From Neelides folsomi (taxonomy: Eukaryota; Arthropoda; Collembola; Neelipleona; Neelidae), in contig JAQGBZ010000030.1 of assembly GCA_034687125.1 (NCBI GenBank), positions 186,001 to 250,000 of the forward strand: 64,000 nt of DNA, read 5' to 3'. Positions 1 through 14,000 of this stretch are shown one piece after another (position 1 is the first letter of the stretch; the number at the start of each line of letters is the position of its first letter). The notes under the pieces were generated by a model. The model had not been told where the DNA came from and ran no database searches. It saw nothing but the letters and a program-made list of their open reading frames with translations. A program made the translations under genes and the position numbers.

Positions 1-524
1 TGCATTTTTATATTGTAATTAATTCCTAGTAGAGTGTCTAAAAGTTGTGGCAATGTGACACTAAACCTTTTGTTAATTTATATTGAGCCAAAATTTTCTA
101 AAAGTTAAAAAATTTTTCCAATTCATACAAAATAATAAAAAAGCATAATTCAATCTAACATGAAAGAATCAAATTATTTTATACAGAGTTCTCATGCATA
201 AAAACATCGTTTTCGACAGGTCTGTGTTTTGAAAAGAAAAGTTTATTTTGAATAAATTCAATAACTCGCAAAAGTAAATTTGAAATGAAATGATCTATGG
301 CCTCACTTACACGTTACGGGTATGAAAAAGTAAATTTTTATTACATAAACTTTAACTTTAATGTTATAATAATAAATGGCTATAATTACAATTAAAAAGT
401 ATTATACTAATATAGAAGAATTTATATTTAACATTGTAATCTAAAGATAAATTACCAAAAATATTTTATATACTGATAGAATAAAAAACAATATTAAAGT
501 ACAAAAAGTAATTTAATTAAATAT
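1..524. other. upstream region of KIFAP3
   Basis: Very AT-rich sequence with no open frame of note. It should hold the promoter and 5'UTR of the kinesin-associated protein gene that starts at 525, but I see no specific core-promoter motif that I would defend. Confidence 0.4.
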
Positions 525-3500
525 ATGGTTAGAACCCCTGCTGTGACAAGAGCATTTAAAGTAAATCGATTTGAAGCTCATCCGACCAAGAAGGAATTAA
601 TCATAAGGGGAGAAGTTGTTGCCACATTCGTCAATAAAACCACTGAAAGATTCATCGCACAAGAAACGAGGGTGAGGAGAGAAGAAACTTCAACTTCTAA
701 ATCAACTTATGTGATTTTAAAATATTTGACCTTTATGTATCAAGAAAGTTAATTTTTATTTTTTAATTTAAGGCGATCTGTGTTTCTGTTTTTAGGATTT
801 TTACAAATCGGTGAAACTCGAGGGGTTGGGCAAAGGATCAGATGTGATCAGTATTGTGGACGATATATTAAAAGCCTTTCCGTATTTAGAAGAAGCAATT
901 TTGAGAGATAGCGAAATTGTTGTTAGTTTAATTGAAGAACTCAAATTGAGAACGTTTGAACGGAACGGAGCGCTTTCTCCATTTAAAACCAATGCGTTCG
1001 ATGAGGAAGATGATTTTCTTTCCCCTTTTGAATTACAATTACCAGATTACGTTGAAGACAATTTAGATTTTAACGACGCAGAGACTGATGGTAAAGAAGA
1101 CATTTCATTAGGAAATTTAGAAAATTATGTCGAGTTGCTCTACGAAGAAATTCCTGAGAAAGCCAAAGGAGCAAAACTCATATCAAAATTGATAAGATAT
1201 CCCGAAAACCTCTCACTCGTTTCCCATCATGGTAAATATTTAATAAATATGATTTCCTTGAAATTAATTATCTTTTATCATTCATTATTCAAGATACTAA
1301 CATACCAAGAGTGAATAATCCAACGTTTATATTTTAAATTTTTTTTTGAATTTATACTTTATTTTATTTTTTTCAGAAACGGCTCTTAATGCAATTTTTA
1401 GAACTCTCCGAGAAGATTTTAGGAAATCAATTGTTCTTACTACTTATATTTTAGAAGTTTGTAATTCTTATGCTAAATTCGAAGAATACCATGATATTCT
1501 CATTATTAATAAAATTCGGAGTGTGGCTCTCGACATCATTGAATTTGAATGTGGACGCTATCAAAAATGGTGCTCAGAAGTGGAAAATAAACGTGACATT
1601 GCAGAAGTGGACGTCGCTACATTGAAGCAAAAACATGACTCTCAGAAAGCAAATTCAAAATTGGAGGAATTAACGTTAAAACAAAATCGACTTTTAAAAA
1701 GTAAATTCTCTTTCTTAACAATAATTGAAGTTTTAAGGTACAGTTTAAAAATAATTTCTGTTAACTTTTGACTTTGACCTTTGGTGTTTTATATTTAGAA
1801 AGTAAAAGGCAATTTAAATGATAATTTTGAAAATAATTTTTTATTCATTTCCAGTGGCATTCGATTTATTATCCAATTTATGCCAAGATCTTGAATATCT
1901 CGTTGAGATGTTGAACAAAGGAATGGTGCGATGGTTAGTTGAATCTTTGGATCGAAATGATCAAGATGTCATTAAGAGCTCTGCATCATTGCTCACGAAT
2001 ATGGCCAACTACAAAGAAGTATTGGTTGAACTGTGTCAACTTCCCATTGCTCCAAGACTCGCCAAGATTCTAGAAACCAATCACTCCTATGACGTTACTG
2101 TGATGCTTCTCAAATTGATCTTCAATTTATCTTTTGATACCAAAATAAGGCATAGAATGATAAAAGCCGGACTTTTGACTCATATTGAAACATTTTTAAG
2201 TAAGTTAAAATCACTACAAATTACATATTGTACATACAATAAGACAATAAAACACCCATTAAATAATTTAATATAATAATATACCATATAAGTAGGTATG
2301 TGTATTACATTTTAATATTCAGATATTGTGTAACTCATTTAATAATTGCAATTTAAAATATATTTAAAATCGTTTTTAGATAATCAAGGACTCGAAGATG
2401 ATTGTATAAGCATATTGTACAATTTTTCAACTGATAATAGAATACGCCCTAAAATGACTTCACAGATTTTAATTTCTGCAGTAAGTACTTAAACCTGTAG
2501 CATTAGTGTTAAGACTTTTAAAATAACTAAACTTGTGTTCATGCATTAGTTAATTAGCTTTTATTACATAGTTCATGCAAGTTATATTTGAGAGATCAAG
2601 CGGATTAATTGGAGTTGAACTTGGTGCTTTGGCTCTCAACCTCTCTGCACATAAACGTTGTGCGGCACAAATGATGGTAGACAACGGTTTGAGTCTCCTT
2701 CTCAGACAAGCCTTTCAAAACGAAGACATAATTACAATGAAAGTGATCCGAAACCTCGCAAAACACGAGGGCCCTACAAAAAGCCAATTCATTGAATTCA
2801 CTGTTGACTTGGCCAAGGCCTTGACGCAAGCGACAGCAGAAGAATTTGTTATTGAATGTTTGGGAACTTTGGGGAATTTAACTATAGTTGAACTCGACTT
2901 TCAAAAACTTCTTATTCAATTTAACCTCATTCATTGGCTAAGAAGACGGATTGAACTGGCAGAAACGAAAATTGGAACGCCATCAAGGCCAAAAACAGGG
3001 AAAAGCCGCGGAAGTTCTCCAAGGAGTCCTTTAACAGGTGAGGACTTAAAAAGTCTTAAAATTCTCTAAATAACTTTATTTCAATATATAAAATAATAAA
3101 TTATAATATACTCAACTTATATTAAAGTTGAATATATAAATAAAAGTTGAATAATAACTTAATAACACCGACACCGACAGAGATTTGAATAAGAACACTT
3201 ACATAAATCAAACTTTACAATTACTTGAAAAGAAACATTTTATTGGCTTTTGGCTTATTGGAGTGGTTTTTGCTGTTTTGTATTACAAAACTTAAACTTT
3301 TTATTAAGTATTTACATTGTAAGTATTTTAAATATATTTTGTCAGGAAATCGATTGGATGAGAGACATGAAAGTAATTTACACGAAGATAGCATGATCCT
3401 TGATGTGATCGTCTTCATTGGCACCTGCTCGGGCGATGCGGACTGCGGCGAGCTGCTGATCAAAGAAGGAATTATTCAACAGATCATCCGCTTATTACCT

Positions 3501-4974
3501 CGAATCGGAGACTCTGATGAAGAAATTGATATCCACATTCAAATAATTTATTTATTCTACAAGCTCTGCACACAAGGAAAAACTCGAGCTTATTTGATGG
3601 AACAAACCAAAATTCCTGAACTTTTCCTTGATCTCATGGAAAGTCCGATCCCACAAATTCATAGGACTTGCTGTGCAGCCTTAGATTTTCTTGCGGTGAG
3701 AAACGGATTTTTAAAATCTTTCTTTTCGTTGAATATGAAGCCATACATACTTGAGATATTTCCCATATGGTTAATACATAAATGAATTCTATTGAATATT
3801 TAATTTTGTATTGAATGGCGTTCCTTTTACGTCAACTTTGGATAATTTAAAAGTTTTCCTCAACTTTTATTTTGCGAATTTGCAAATGTGCTTTTCCTTT
3901 ACTAACGATAAGTAAATATTATTTAAAAGATATGACTCGTATATAATGCCGTTTGAGCTGGTCTTTTTTGTGAAAGTTTTTTCACTTAAGTCTACTGCGT
4001 GGTAAATGAACTCTTCGCCTTTCTACTACAAAACAATTTTCTCTCACCTCCAAGAGTATTTTGACCCTTATAAGGTCAATAAATATACAAAATAGTTTTT
4101 AAAAGTTGTATATTACAATACGGTACAGTACAATGCAAGTGCGTATTCATATTATTAAGAATTTCAAAGATTTTTTTATAATACATCAAACAAAAAAATT
4201 AACTTGCTCCTTTCTCGGTCTACAAACTTAATAAAAAAGAATCACTTAATAAAATAATAATGAACGATTTCATATAAAGGACTCATATTGAGAACTATTG
4301 TATTTAAAAATGCGAATTACTATTTAATTAACTTTTATTAGAAACTACTCAACTGAAATATTAAATGTTAAAAATAAATATCCAATCATGTATTTTAGGA
4401 GTACAATGAATCTTGGAGAGAACGAGTCAAAATTCGAAAATTCACTCTTCACAATGAGACATGGCTAGAGATGAACGAACGCGGGTCTGAAGATCCCGAG
4501 AGACCCCAAATGATTCCAAACGGTGATGTTGAGACTCCGCTGTCAGGAGAAGAAACTGATGTCTATGATGAAGAGTCGAGATACGAAGATGACTCTTCCG
4601 ATACCCTCATTTCAGAGTCAGATTCCGAAGAGGGGTCGGCAATTGAAGATGATCCAAGGCCATTTGACAGTCGATTTGAGAATGTTCGAGAAACCAAAAG
4701 CATCTTTGATCAATTCAAGCATCAATATGAACAGGAGATGGAGGCAAAAGAACGGTGGGAATTTGGAATCAGTGAGGATGGATCCGAGGACGAAGATGAA
4801 GATGATTTGAACTACGACTATGAAGACGCCATGTATGACCACCATAGGAGTGAAACAAGGAACAAATCGAGATCGAAGAAGAGACGAGCAACTACTGGAG
4901 TTATTCCATCTAATCAAAGTCCAGATACCCTTCAAATCCACAATCCCTTGAGTCCAAAAGTCAATTGGTATTAA
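525..4974 (+). CDS. KIFAP3: kinesin-associated protein 3 (KAP3), non-motor subunit of kinesin-2
   Basis: KAP3 is the armadillo-repeat subunit that joins the two kinesin-2 motor chains and links the motor to cargo in intraflagellar and axonal transport. The model has eight exons: 525-671, 796-1231, 1377-1700, 1855-2199, 2380-2480, 2572-3037, 3346-3695 and 4399-4974. All phases close, giving 914 residues against about 790 in human. Recognisable blocks are the N-terminal stretch with HPTKKELIIRGEVVATF, the YVELLYEEIP motif, LLKLIFNLSFDTKIR, IRNLAKHEGPTK, FVIECLGTLGNLTI and, opening the last exon, EYNESW..LHNETWLEM. All have human counterparts in the same order. The extra length comes from a Ser/Pro/Arg-rich insert at about residues 587-608 and a very acidic tail (about 749-875) followed by a basic RSKKRR cluster at 881-886. 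The start is the first ATG aligning with the family N-terminus. An AATAAA at 5003 could be the poly(A) signal. Confidence 0.93.
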
Positions 4975-7900
4975 ATAAATTTAAAATATTGGTTGAAGTT
5001 CGAATAAAATAAAATATGTATTGTAAGGAAGTTCGAATAAACTGAAAGGATAAATAAATTAAAAAGAAGTTTTTTTAAATTAAATCGATTTTCTAAAAAA
5101 ATATCTAAAAAATTTGGCTGAATTTTGACTAAAATATTCATAATTCATACTGGAAAAGCATTACATTCTTTTTTATTTATAAACTCTAGGTAAAATGAAA
5201 CTGGAGTTATTGAGATTCAAACTTGTAAAGGAGTTTTGAAATATTATATTACATTTTATACACACATAAAAAGTTTGTAATATTATACCGCTTTAAACAT
5301 TGTTGATCTTTTATCAAGTCATTTTTATGAATTATTTCAAAGGTGAGTTCTGTACATTTAAGATCTTTTCATTCATTGATTTCATCATCATGTCGCTATA
5401 CGGAATCTAATATGATATTGTGCAGACATCCTTTATATTCAATTCAGTTAGTTGACATTTATACTCTAATACATTTATACATTAATACTTAAATATACTT
5501 TAAACCTATCAGTAGTTGTTGAATTTGTTGAAAAGAGTGCTTCATATGTATGAGTTTTTTTTACAATATTCAAAAGCTATCTTTCATTGAATAAAAGATT
5601 TGAGGATGAAATTGAGAATTCTTAATACACCCAAGTTGACACAACATGGGGTTGTTCTTTGATCTTGTCTATATTTCATAATTATACTGATTTATGATGT
5701 TCTTATTATATCTATCAAGTATCAACCATATCTTATTCGTTTCGTACACAGATCCATTTTGCATCTCATATACCCTTTTGCGTTGTTGTTTTTGATACTT
5801 GATCTATCTAAAAAGTAATACAATTTATTGAGATTCTAATTCTTACATTAGAAACATAGTCATTGTTTACTGCTTATTTTCTATCAATCTAATAACTTGT
5901 TTTGATAAAATATTTTGATTATTAGAATTTATATAGAATTTATTTCAACCAAATATAATTTGAGATAAATAAATACTAATGCACACATAAAATTTTGAAA
6001 TCTCTGACTTTTTTAATTTCATATTTTTTAATTGGGTTCGAATTGAAAAACTTTGAAATTGGCAAAAAAATAATTGACAATAATTTGCTAGATAAACTAT
6101 TAAACAAAAGGCAGAATATTCACTCACCATCAGAAAACAAAAAGTATATATAATTATCGTCGATTGATGTGGAAATTTATAGTATATTAAGTTTGATCTC
6201 CTTTTCAATTCCTATGTCTGAGAATTTTAAAATGGGAAATCGTGAAATCTGACCTGCCTATTCAAAGATCAAATATGCACAATTTCAATTCAATCTGCTC
6301 GCTCGCCGTTTCCGTTCTCTAGGATGAATTCACATTTCCAAAAAAGAGAAACATACCCTCAAAAGTTAAATTTCAAGCTAAATTTTCTAGCAATTTCATC
6401 TTACTTCTGACTGATGCTATAAAGGAGTTAATTAAAAAAGAATTATAATCATTAAACTTTAAGATGTACTTCGAATCCCTATTGAATACTTTTCGATTTT
6501 TATTGAAATGATAGTAATTTCAATTTCAGAATGAATCTAAAAATGTGCTTACCAATTTTTTTTAAAATTTATACTTGGGTATGTATACTTATAAGTTATA
6601 ATACATTATTAGGGATGTGTAGAATGATTGAATACTTAGTTCTTTGAAATATTGATCAATAAGCTAAAAATATTCTTCATCTTTATATAATTCACAAAAC
6701 TCGATCTCGACCAGATTGATCAATTTTAATTTTGTGTCCAAAAATACACAACATGTTTACATTACATTTATAAATTATATACAATTTAAATCTAAAGAAC
6801 TTTAAAAACAACCTATACTTTCAGGGGAATAAAATATATATTATATACAATATTCTGAATCGGGTTATTATAAATAAAAAAAACCTCCTATATTATAAGT
6901 ATGACGGCAGCAACAGGCATTGATGGAAAGATTTTCGGTCAAGGGTATGAAATTGACTGGAAATGATAGATTGCACATTTGGTCTCTATATAGAATGTAG
7001 AGATAAATTAGTATATGGTGCATTTATCCCAAATTGCAGGTTAGCTTAATTTTTTGTCATTATTTGATTTAGACTCCACAAGTGACAATTGTCATTACTA
7101 ATATCAAAAATCCCAAACTACAGATATAAATAAGTAGTTGATATATCTGTAGGTACATTATTGGAATGGACTTTGATCTCAATGTCTATCAATGTCTCTC
7201 ACATGAAATCATATTTGATAGTTATTTTAATGGAAAGCTATTAATTTTATTAAAGTTATAATATTTTATTAAGATTGTCTAAAGATTGGACAATCTTTAT
7301 AAAAAATAAGGACGATTGAAATGATTTGAAGAGTTTGGATTTTTATAGTATTTTAATAGGTTTGTATTTTACTACTCTTTTATAATTCGATAATTTTTAC
7401 GATAACGATAGTTTTAATCGTCTTCCTCAGCAATTTCACACGAGTATATTTTGACACTATTTGAATATATATTTAATGTATAATAATCTCTTTTGATATT
7501 GGAGTCTGTAAATGGAATGTATGGGAAATGAATAATGGCATGTTATGGGCTATGGATAAAGGCCATAATAAAGGGAGATGAATACTTATAAAAACTGTAT
7601 TGGAAAATATATTTTATGTATGTACTAGATATGTATATATTCTCCCATATAATAATTTTTATACAATCCCAAGTACTTGTATATAATTTGGAATTCACGT
7701 ATGAATACTCGTACAGTAAGTGATGATAAGAAAACGCTCATTTAAAGAGAGTTGACTCGCCTGCGTAAATGTAACCAGTCCTTGTTTTTCACGGCCAGAG
7801 TCTGGTGAGCATTCAACGTGTCTAGAAGCCCAAAGATCCATTTAATTTCTTCATTTTCTCCTCTTTGCCCAAATCAACTCCACGTTTAATTACCCTTCTT

Positions 7901-8009
7901 CATTATGGAACTCACAATTTATTTTTTTTAAAGTGTAAAGAAGAGTTATTACAAATTGTCCCAATATGATTGATTCAAATAAGGCATGGTTTTCTCAGCC
8001 TAGATCATT
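4975..8009. other. intergenic region between KIFAP3 and the Torso-like gene
   Basis: About 3 kb of AT-rich sequence with only short chance frames. The first 50 bases hold AATAAA signals for KIFAP3. The last few hundred bases should contain the promoter of the receptor gene. A pyrimidine tract ending in TTTCTCAG (AG at 7997-7998) lies 12 bases before the receptor ATG and resembles a splice acceptor. Confidence 0.5.
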
Positions 8010-11000
8010 ATGAATATGGGAAAGGAGTTGAAATCAAAACTGTCCACGTTTGATTTTTACACTTTATTTACATTTATTTTTGCAAGTATATTATGCGTAG
8101 CTGCGGGTTTGGAATCTGATAATGAAAAAAGTAGTGGAAACAATTTGGATAATTTTAGTGAAAAGTATTTTCAGCTTTTGATGCAAGCAAAATGCAAAGC
8201 TAAATGTCACACGGTAAGCAAAGTTTAGAATTCCCTATATACCAACATATTTAGTTACATTCTAACCTTATATAGTATTTCTGGGATTCACATTAAAGTA
8301 ATTAATTAAAGTACCTAATTACATTATTTGTTTTCTTCTTTCCGACGAATTGATGTACACACTATGCACAGATAAAAATAATTACATATCTATAAATGCT
8401 ATATCTGTATGTACCTTAATGAAACAGGTTGCCATTAAGCCAAATTAATATGTCTGGTGCAAATAAAGTATTCAGACTGAAATTATATACAGTACAATAC
8501 AATATCATACTTTTTTAGCCATATGTACAATAAAATACAATACAATACAGAAGATCTATCTGTATTACATACAGATAGATCTTCACAGGAACGGTTCAAA
8601 CTGGTTCAAATTGATAAAAATCTTTTATGGTATATTTAGTATATATATATCAAAATCAAAAAGTATAAGATTCTTTAAATTCAATATACTCCGCCTACGC
8701 GTTAAGCCTCAATTAAATCTATGATATTTAAACTGTATTCTGTATTAATTATTTGTCTATTTTGTAGCAATATGATACGCTTCCAAGGAAGGCCAATAAC
8801 AAGATACTTTTTGTAAGAGCCGATTGTGCAACAGATTCTTGTCGAAATTGCACTCAAGACTTTAAGGTAAAATTCATTTACCTTTAGCTTACAAAATGTC
8901 CCAAGGGATAAAAGGAGTCGAACATACATAGACCTTACAGATACTTATCTTAGGACCCATTCAATTGAACATTATTTAGAAAATGTAAATACCTACAAGA
9001 TTTAAACAAAAATTAATTTTACCTATAAAAGTTACAAATAATTTTATCAACAAACATTTGTCGTAAATATGTTACCATTATGCAAAACAATTTTTTCCAG
9101 TGCTTGGAGGACCCCAATCATTTACAGGAATGTGAAGATAAATTGAATGAAAGACTTGAAGAGTGCGAGGAATTGATTTTATGGAATCAGAAACCGAAGT
9201 CAATGAAAAATGACAATGTGAGTTTTTTCACAGGCTTTCCATCTCCTTCACCAATTTTTTGGTGTTCGCTCCAAGAAAAGGAAAAGCATATCAGTGTGAG
9301 TTTCTACATTGATTACACAACTCAAGAATCACCTCAAAAGATCGCCGACTATAAGTAAGATTTGTTATAAATAAAAATTCTCTTTTGTAATAATATTATG
9401 TCTAAGTCTTCTAGGTACAGATTTATTTGTAATTTATTTATGCTAAATTGCATTGTATTACATAATGCACATATACTACTCTATTGTAAAAATAATAAAT
9501 GGGTAATATCTTAAAGATAAGGAATTTAATTTAAAGAGAATAACACTCCAACAACCTAATGTTAACATTAACATTAGAGACTGATCGATGGTTAGAACAA
9601 TGTATAGGTATCCTACTATACAGGCAAATGATTTTATAAATATCAAATACTGAGTATTGGATTTCTTACGTAATATTATTCACATGTAATTTCATGTTAC
9701 AGAGTGTATACTTACCTAAGTATTCGTATGTATCTATTTAAATTAATCCTTTTTACCATATAAGGCTAATACTGCTAATTATAGTTTTCCTTTCCAATTA
9801 AACTCTTTAAGACTCTAACTCGATTCTATTAGCAATTGTAAGTAAGAATAGTAAGCTTAAATGTACTCACACAGATAGAATTGATCGAACCTTAATAAGA
9901 ACTTTGTTGTGCTTTTTAGTATCGATTATGTTCCGCGGTTTTTTATTGTGGAAACTGAGACTGATGGTGTTTGGAATGGAGGAGATGTTTTCATGACTCA
10001 ATTCTGGACCTTTAATATACAAACGACTGTTCAAAAGATGTACAGAGTGAGAATAACCCCAGTTTCGCCAAAAGCTGTTTATAAGCCAACTCTCTCCATT
10101 CCTTTTCAATCTTATGGTAAAAATTTGGACATTTCTAAGTTTTATTGATCATGTTGATTATCTATGTAAGTAATTAGTGAACCTTTGATTTTTATTGTCA
10201 TATAATACATTTATTACAGAAATGAAGGATAGAATAGCCAAAGCTCCTATAAATCCTCATATCATAAAATACGTTTTCGATAGTTGGTCAAAAAACCCAA
10301 ATGCAATATTTGGTTTTGAAAGTGGATCTGGTTTAAATGCAACTTGTAAATCTCTAATTCATCTTTTATCCGATGAAGATATGTCAGTATATGAGCGGTC
10401 AAAGGTAAAATTAAAATTGTAACAATTTTAATTTTAAATAGTCATTAAGTAAATATTTAGTTATCTAATTATTTACAAAATTGCACGTTATGTTCTAAAT
10501 TTTAGATTGGGGACGCTTTGTGGGTTGAATTCAAAAATCTTAAATACGAAAAATTATATGGTGAGTAAATTGACTAAAAGTACTCTGGACTTTTTATCAA
10601 AGTAGCAGTTCGATTCATTCCGAATTTAATTAATCTTGGCAACAAAGAAAATGTCCCTTTACTTTATATGTATTATTATAGTCTATTCGGGGAGAGAAAA
10701 ACTCTGAGATTTCGCTTTTCCAAAATAATTCCAGTTACGAGTAAAATTAATGGTTGACAATAATTGTAGTATAGCATATACAAATTCTTTATTTGATTTA
10801 AAACTTTAATATAATTAATTTTTTATGCTCAATTAAACATGAAAGAATAAAAAGAGTTTCAATGTATTACTTATATTCTACTCAATATCGGAATCGTCGC
10901 TGCTAGAACGATCGGAGTCAAAATTGAAAATTACTGGCTCAATTATATTATGAAGTAAATTATCTATTTCCCAATATTTTGCTTCTTCCTTCCGGCTATG

Positions 11001-14000
11001 TTCAATTGCATTTTGCCAATTCTCTGGTGTGACGCGATCACATCCCTCTTATATTAAGTTAAAATAGACACTATTTTAGTTAAAAATGGAAGAGGAGTTT
11101 TTAAAATGAAAACTATTTAATTGAATTACTAAACTTTGATTGACTACGTTGTTATACCAAATACTCTAATTCGTAACTATGGATTTGAACTTTAAATCTC
11201 AGGGTTTTTCTCTCCCCGAATAGACTATAATTATCAATTAAATTCTGGATAAATCGAACTGCTACTTTGATAAAAAGTCCAGAGTATAATCAAAGCATTA
11301 TACAATTTATACATTTTTTATTATTAATTTTCACCTGTTACTTTTACTTATAAAAATTATTTTAGATGTGAGAATAATTGAAACGTATGCTCCACATGTT
11401 GAATTTGTGACCAACTTTCAATTCGTCGTTCCAAGATGTAAAGATCTGAGCCAATTCCGGGATCTCTGCAGTTATTATTTTTTTAAATTTTATCTTATAT
11501 AAATCTTTACTAAAATACAATTTTTGCTTACCTCATTAAAATACCTGATTAAATGTTTACTTATTGTAAGTTCAAACGCATGAAATATAATCTAGGATTT
11601 TAATTTTACTATACAATATATGGTATAGGTAACTATTAGTATATAACTGTATTTATATATTATTATGTATTCAGTATTCAGGGTTTTGTAAGAGTGAAAG
11701 TTTAAAAATAACTAAGTGTAAATTAACGCACCACTGATCATTTTGTTTTCACGTGATGTGGTCGAGTTGCATGGTCTCTCAATTCATCTCATAATTTCAT
11801 AATTACAGGAACGCCAGTTAACATCAGCTACATGCTAAATGATAAGGGATAGTTAAACGACCGAGAGCACTCTGCCAAACTTGTTGATGTTATTAGATAA
11901 AGTGACATAACGAATCAATGTCATGAAGTCTTTCTTAAAGCTAACAATGAAAATGTCCGAGCTAGAAGGATGTTATTTTACAGTTCATTAAAACGTTGTT
12001 TAGATAAGTTCCTTAGAACTCCTCTTCCTTAGATAAGTGCGTTTAGCATTTTTGATGATTTTAATGACTCTCCTTGAGTTCATTTACATTTACGAGATTA
12101 AAAGACTCGATGCGTAATGACTTTGTTGTGATTTTGCTTATTTATCCTTTTTTATTCTCTAGCTCAAGCTATTGTTAAAATGATACATCTAACATTTTAA
12201 ATCTTCAAGGATCAAGATCGATAAAAATCAAAATATTTATTATTTGAAGCTTCAAATTCTTGATCTTGATAATTTAAGTTTAAAATGTAATGGCTATTCA
12301 TCAACTCTTTAAACCAAATGTTACGAGTACTTTTAAAGCTAGTTCCATGATGAATTCGAGCTCTCACAATTCAAAATATTTATTAACCCTTTAAAAACTG
12401 TCCCTAGATAATAGTTTCTTTCACAGAGCACATTAGAATCACTTTTATTTCACAATCTATTAGAGTGTGAAATAAGAGTCGTAATAATTTTTGTCGTACC
12501 ATACCATACATGTTGTAAATAAGTATTATGTACAAAGTACAATAGATGTACAATAGATGTGTTTCATAAATGTTTCTTATATTTTATATGAATTTATTTA
12601 TATACCTGCAATAGTACAGTATATGTATGTATAGGTAGGCAAGATATAATATTACCTTTAACTTTATATTTTTTCATATATGAATCATTGATTCGCAGAA
12701 GGGGATTAGAGATTTTTAAAATTTATTCATAAAAGTGTTACCAACGTGAAATTTCAACAATATAAGCATACTAGCAGAATCAAACGGTTTTAAAATTAAC
12801 AATAATTGTAAAAAGCTTTATTGAACTATATATAATCGAAACGTTATTGCCAGAGCTGCTTTTATATTTAATGATTTCTTTTAAATTAATAATTTAAATA
12901 AAATAAACAAATTCTCTAATCTCCCTCTGCGAATCAACTATGGAATTGAAATCCCTATGGAATTGAAATTTAATATTTTTACATTATTATTAAAAATGAT
13001 GATTCTTATATTTATTTATTTTTAACTTTTTAAGATCCAGACAAACCATCGAATCTCGCCGTGTCAAATATTTCACATCGATCGTTCCTTCTAAATTGGA
13101 TTCAAGAGAATGAGAATTATGGGAATTTATCTCATCGTGTAGCAGTTTATTACAGACAAGAGTTTGTTATGGGATTTATGAAATCTGTCGTCATTTTATC
13201 CACTGACAAACTTTTCTTTAATCGTTCTATTGGAAGTTCCGAGTCTTCTATTGAAGTTCAATTCCCAATAGATAAATTTTATATCAATGAATCGTTGAAT
13301 CTCTATTTCATTGCCAGTCTTTTTGTTGAAAACTTACATGGGAAATCGGAGAAAGCTTTTATTGGATTTCACCATACATTTTTTGGTATGAAATAAAATT
13401 ACCTAAATAATATACTAAATATTGGTACAAAAATATTAATATAATCAATAAGTTAATAACTCGATGATTAATTTCCCTAAAGGCCCAAAGGAACCTACCA
13501 ATTTGGCTATCATAAACATTTCAGCAACTTCATTCATTCTCTCTTGGGAATTGCAGATTAATAATGGGAACAAAAGTTTGGATGAAGAATTACAAGAGAA
13601 TTATAAAGTCATGTCATTTAACGTAGTGGCGACTTACATAGAAGTTTTCTCTCAACTTACAAAATCCCATTCATCGCCCCAAAATTCAATTTCTAAAATA
13701 ATTTTTTTAAACACTTCCCTTTCAATTAATGTCAATTCCCTTGAAGTTTCCTTTCCTACTCAAGTCATAAAAATCATCGATACGAGTAGAATTTATAGCT
13801 TTGAAATTGGAATCATTACAAAAAGCCCAAAAGGATGTTCAAAACCATCGGCTTTCTCTTTTAATCATCAATTCAAAGGTATTTTTAAAAAATATTTATT
13901 ATGATCAAATCGAATGACTTAATTTTTTAATGTTTTAGGGTTATTGGATGAAAACAAACCAGAAAAAGCTTACAATCAGAACATGTCAATTTGGTTACCT

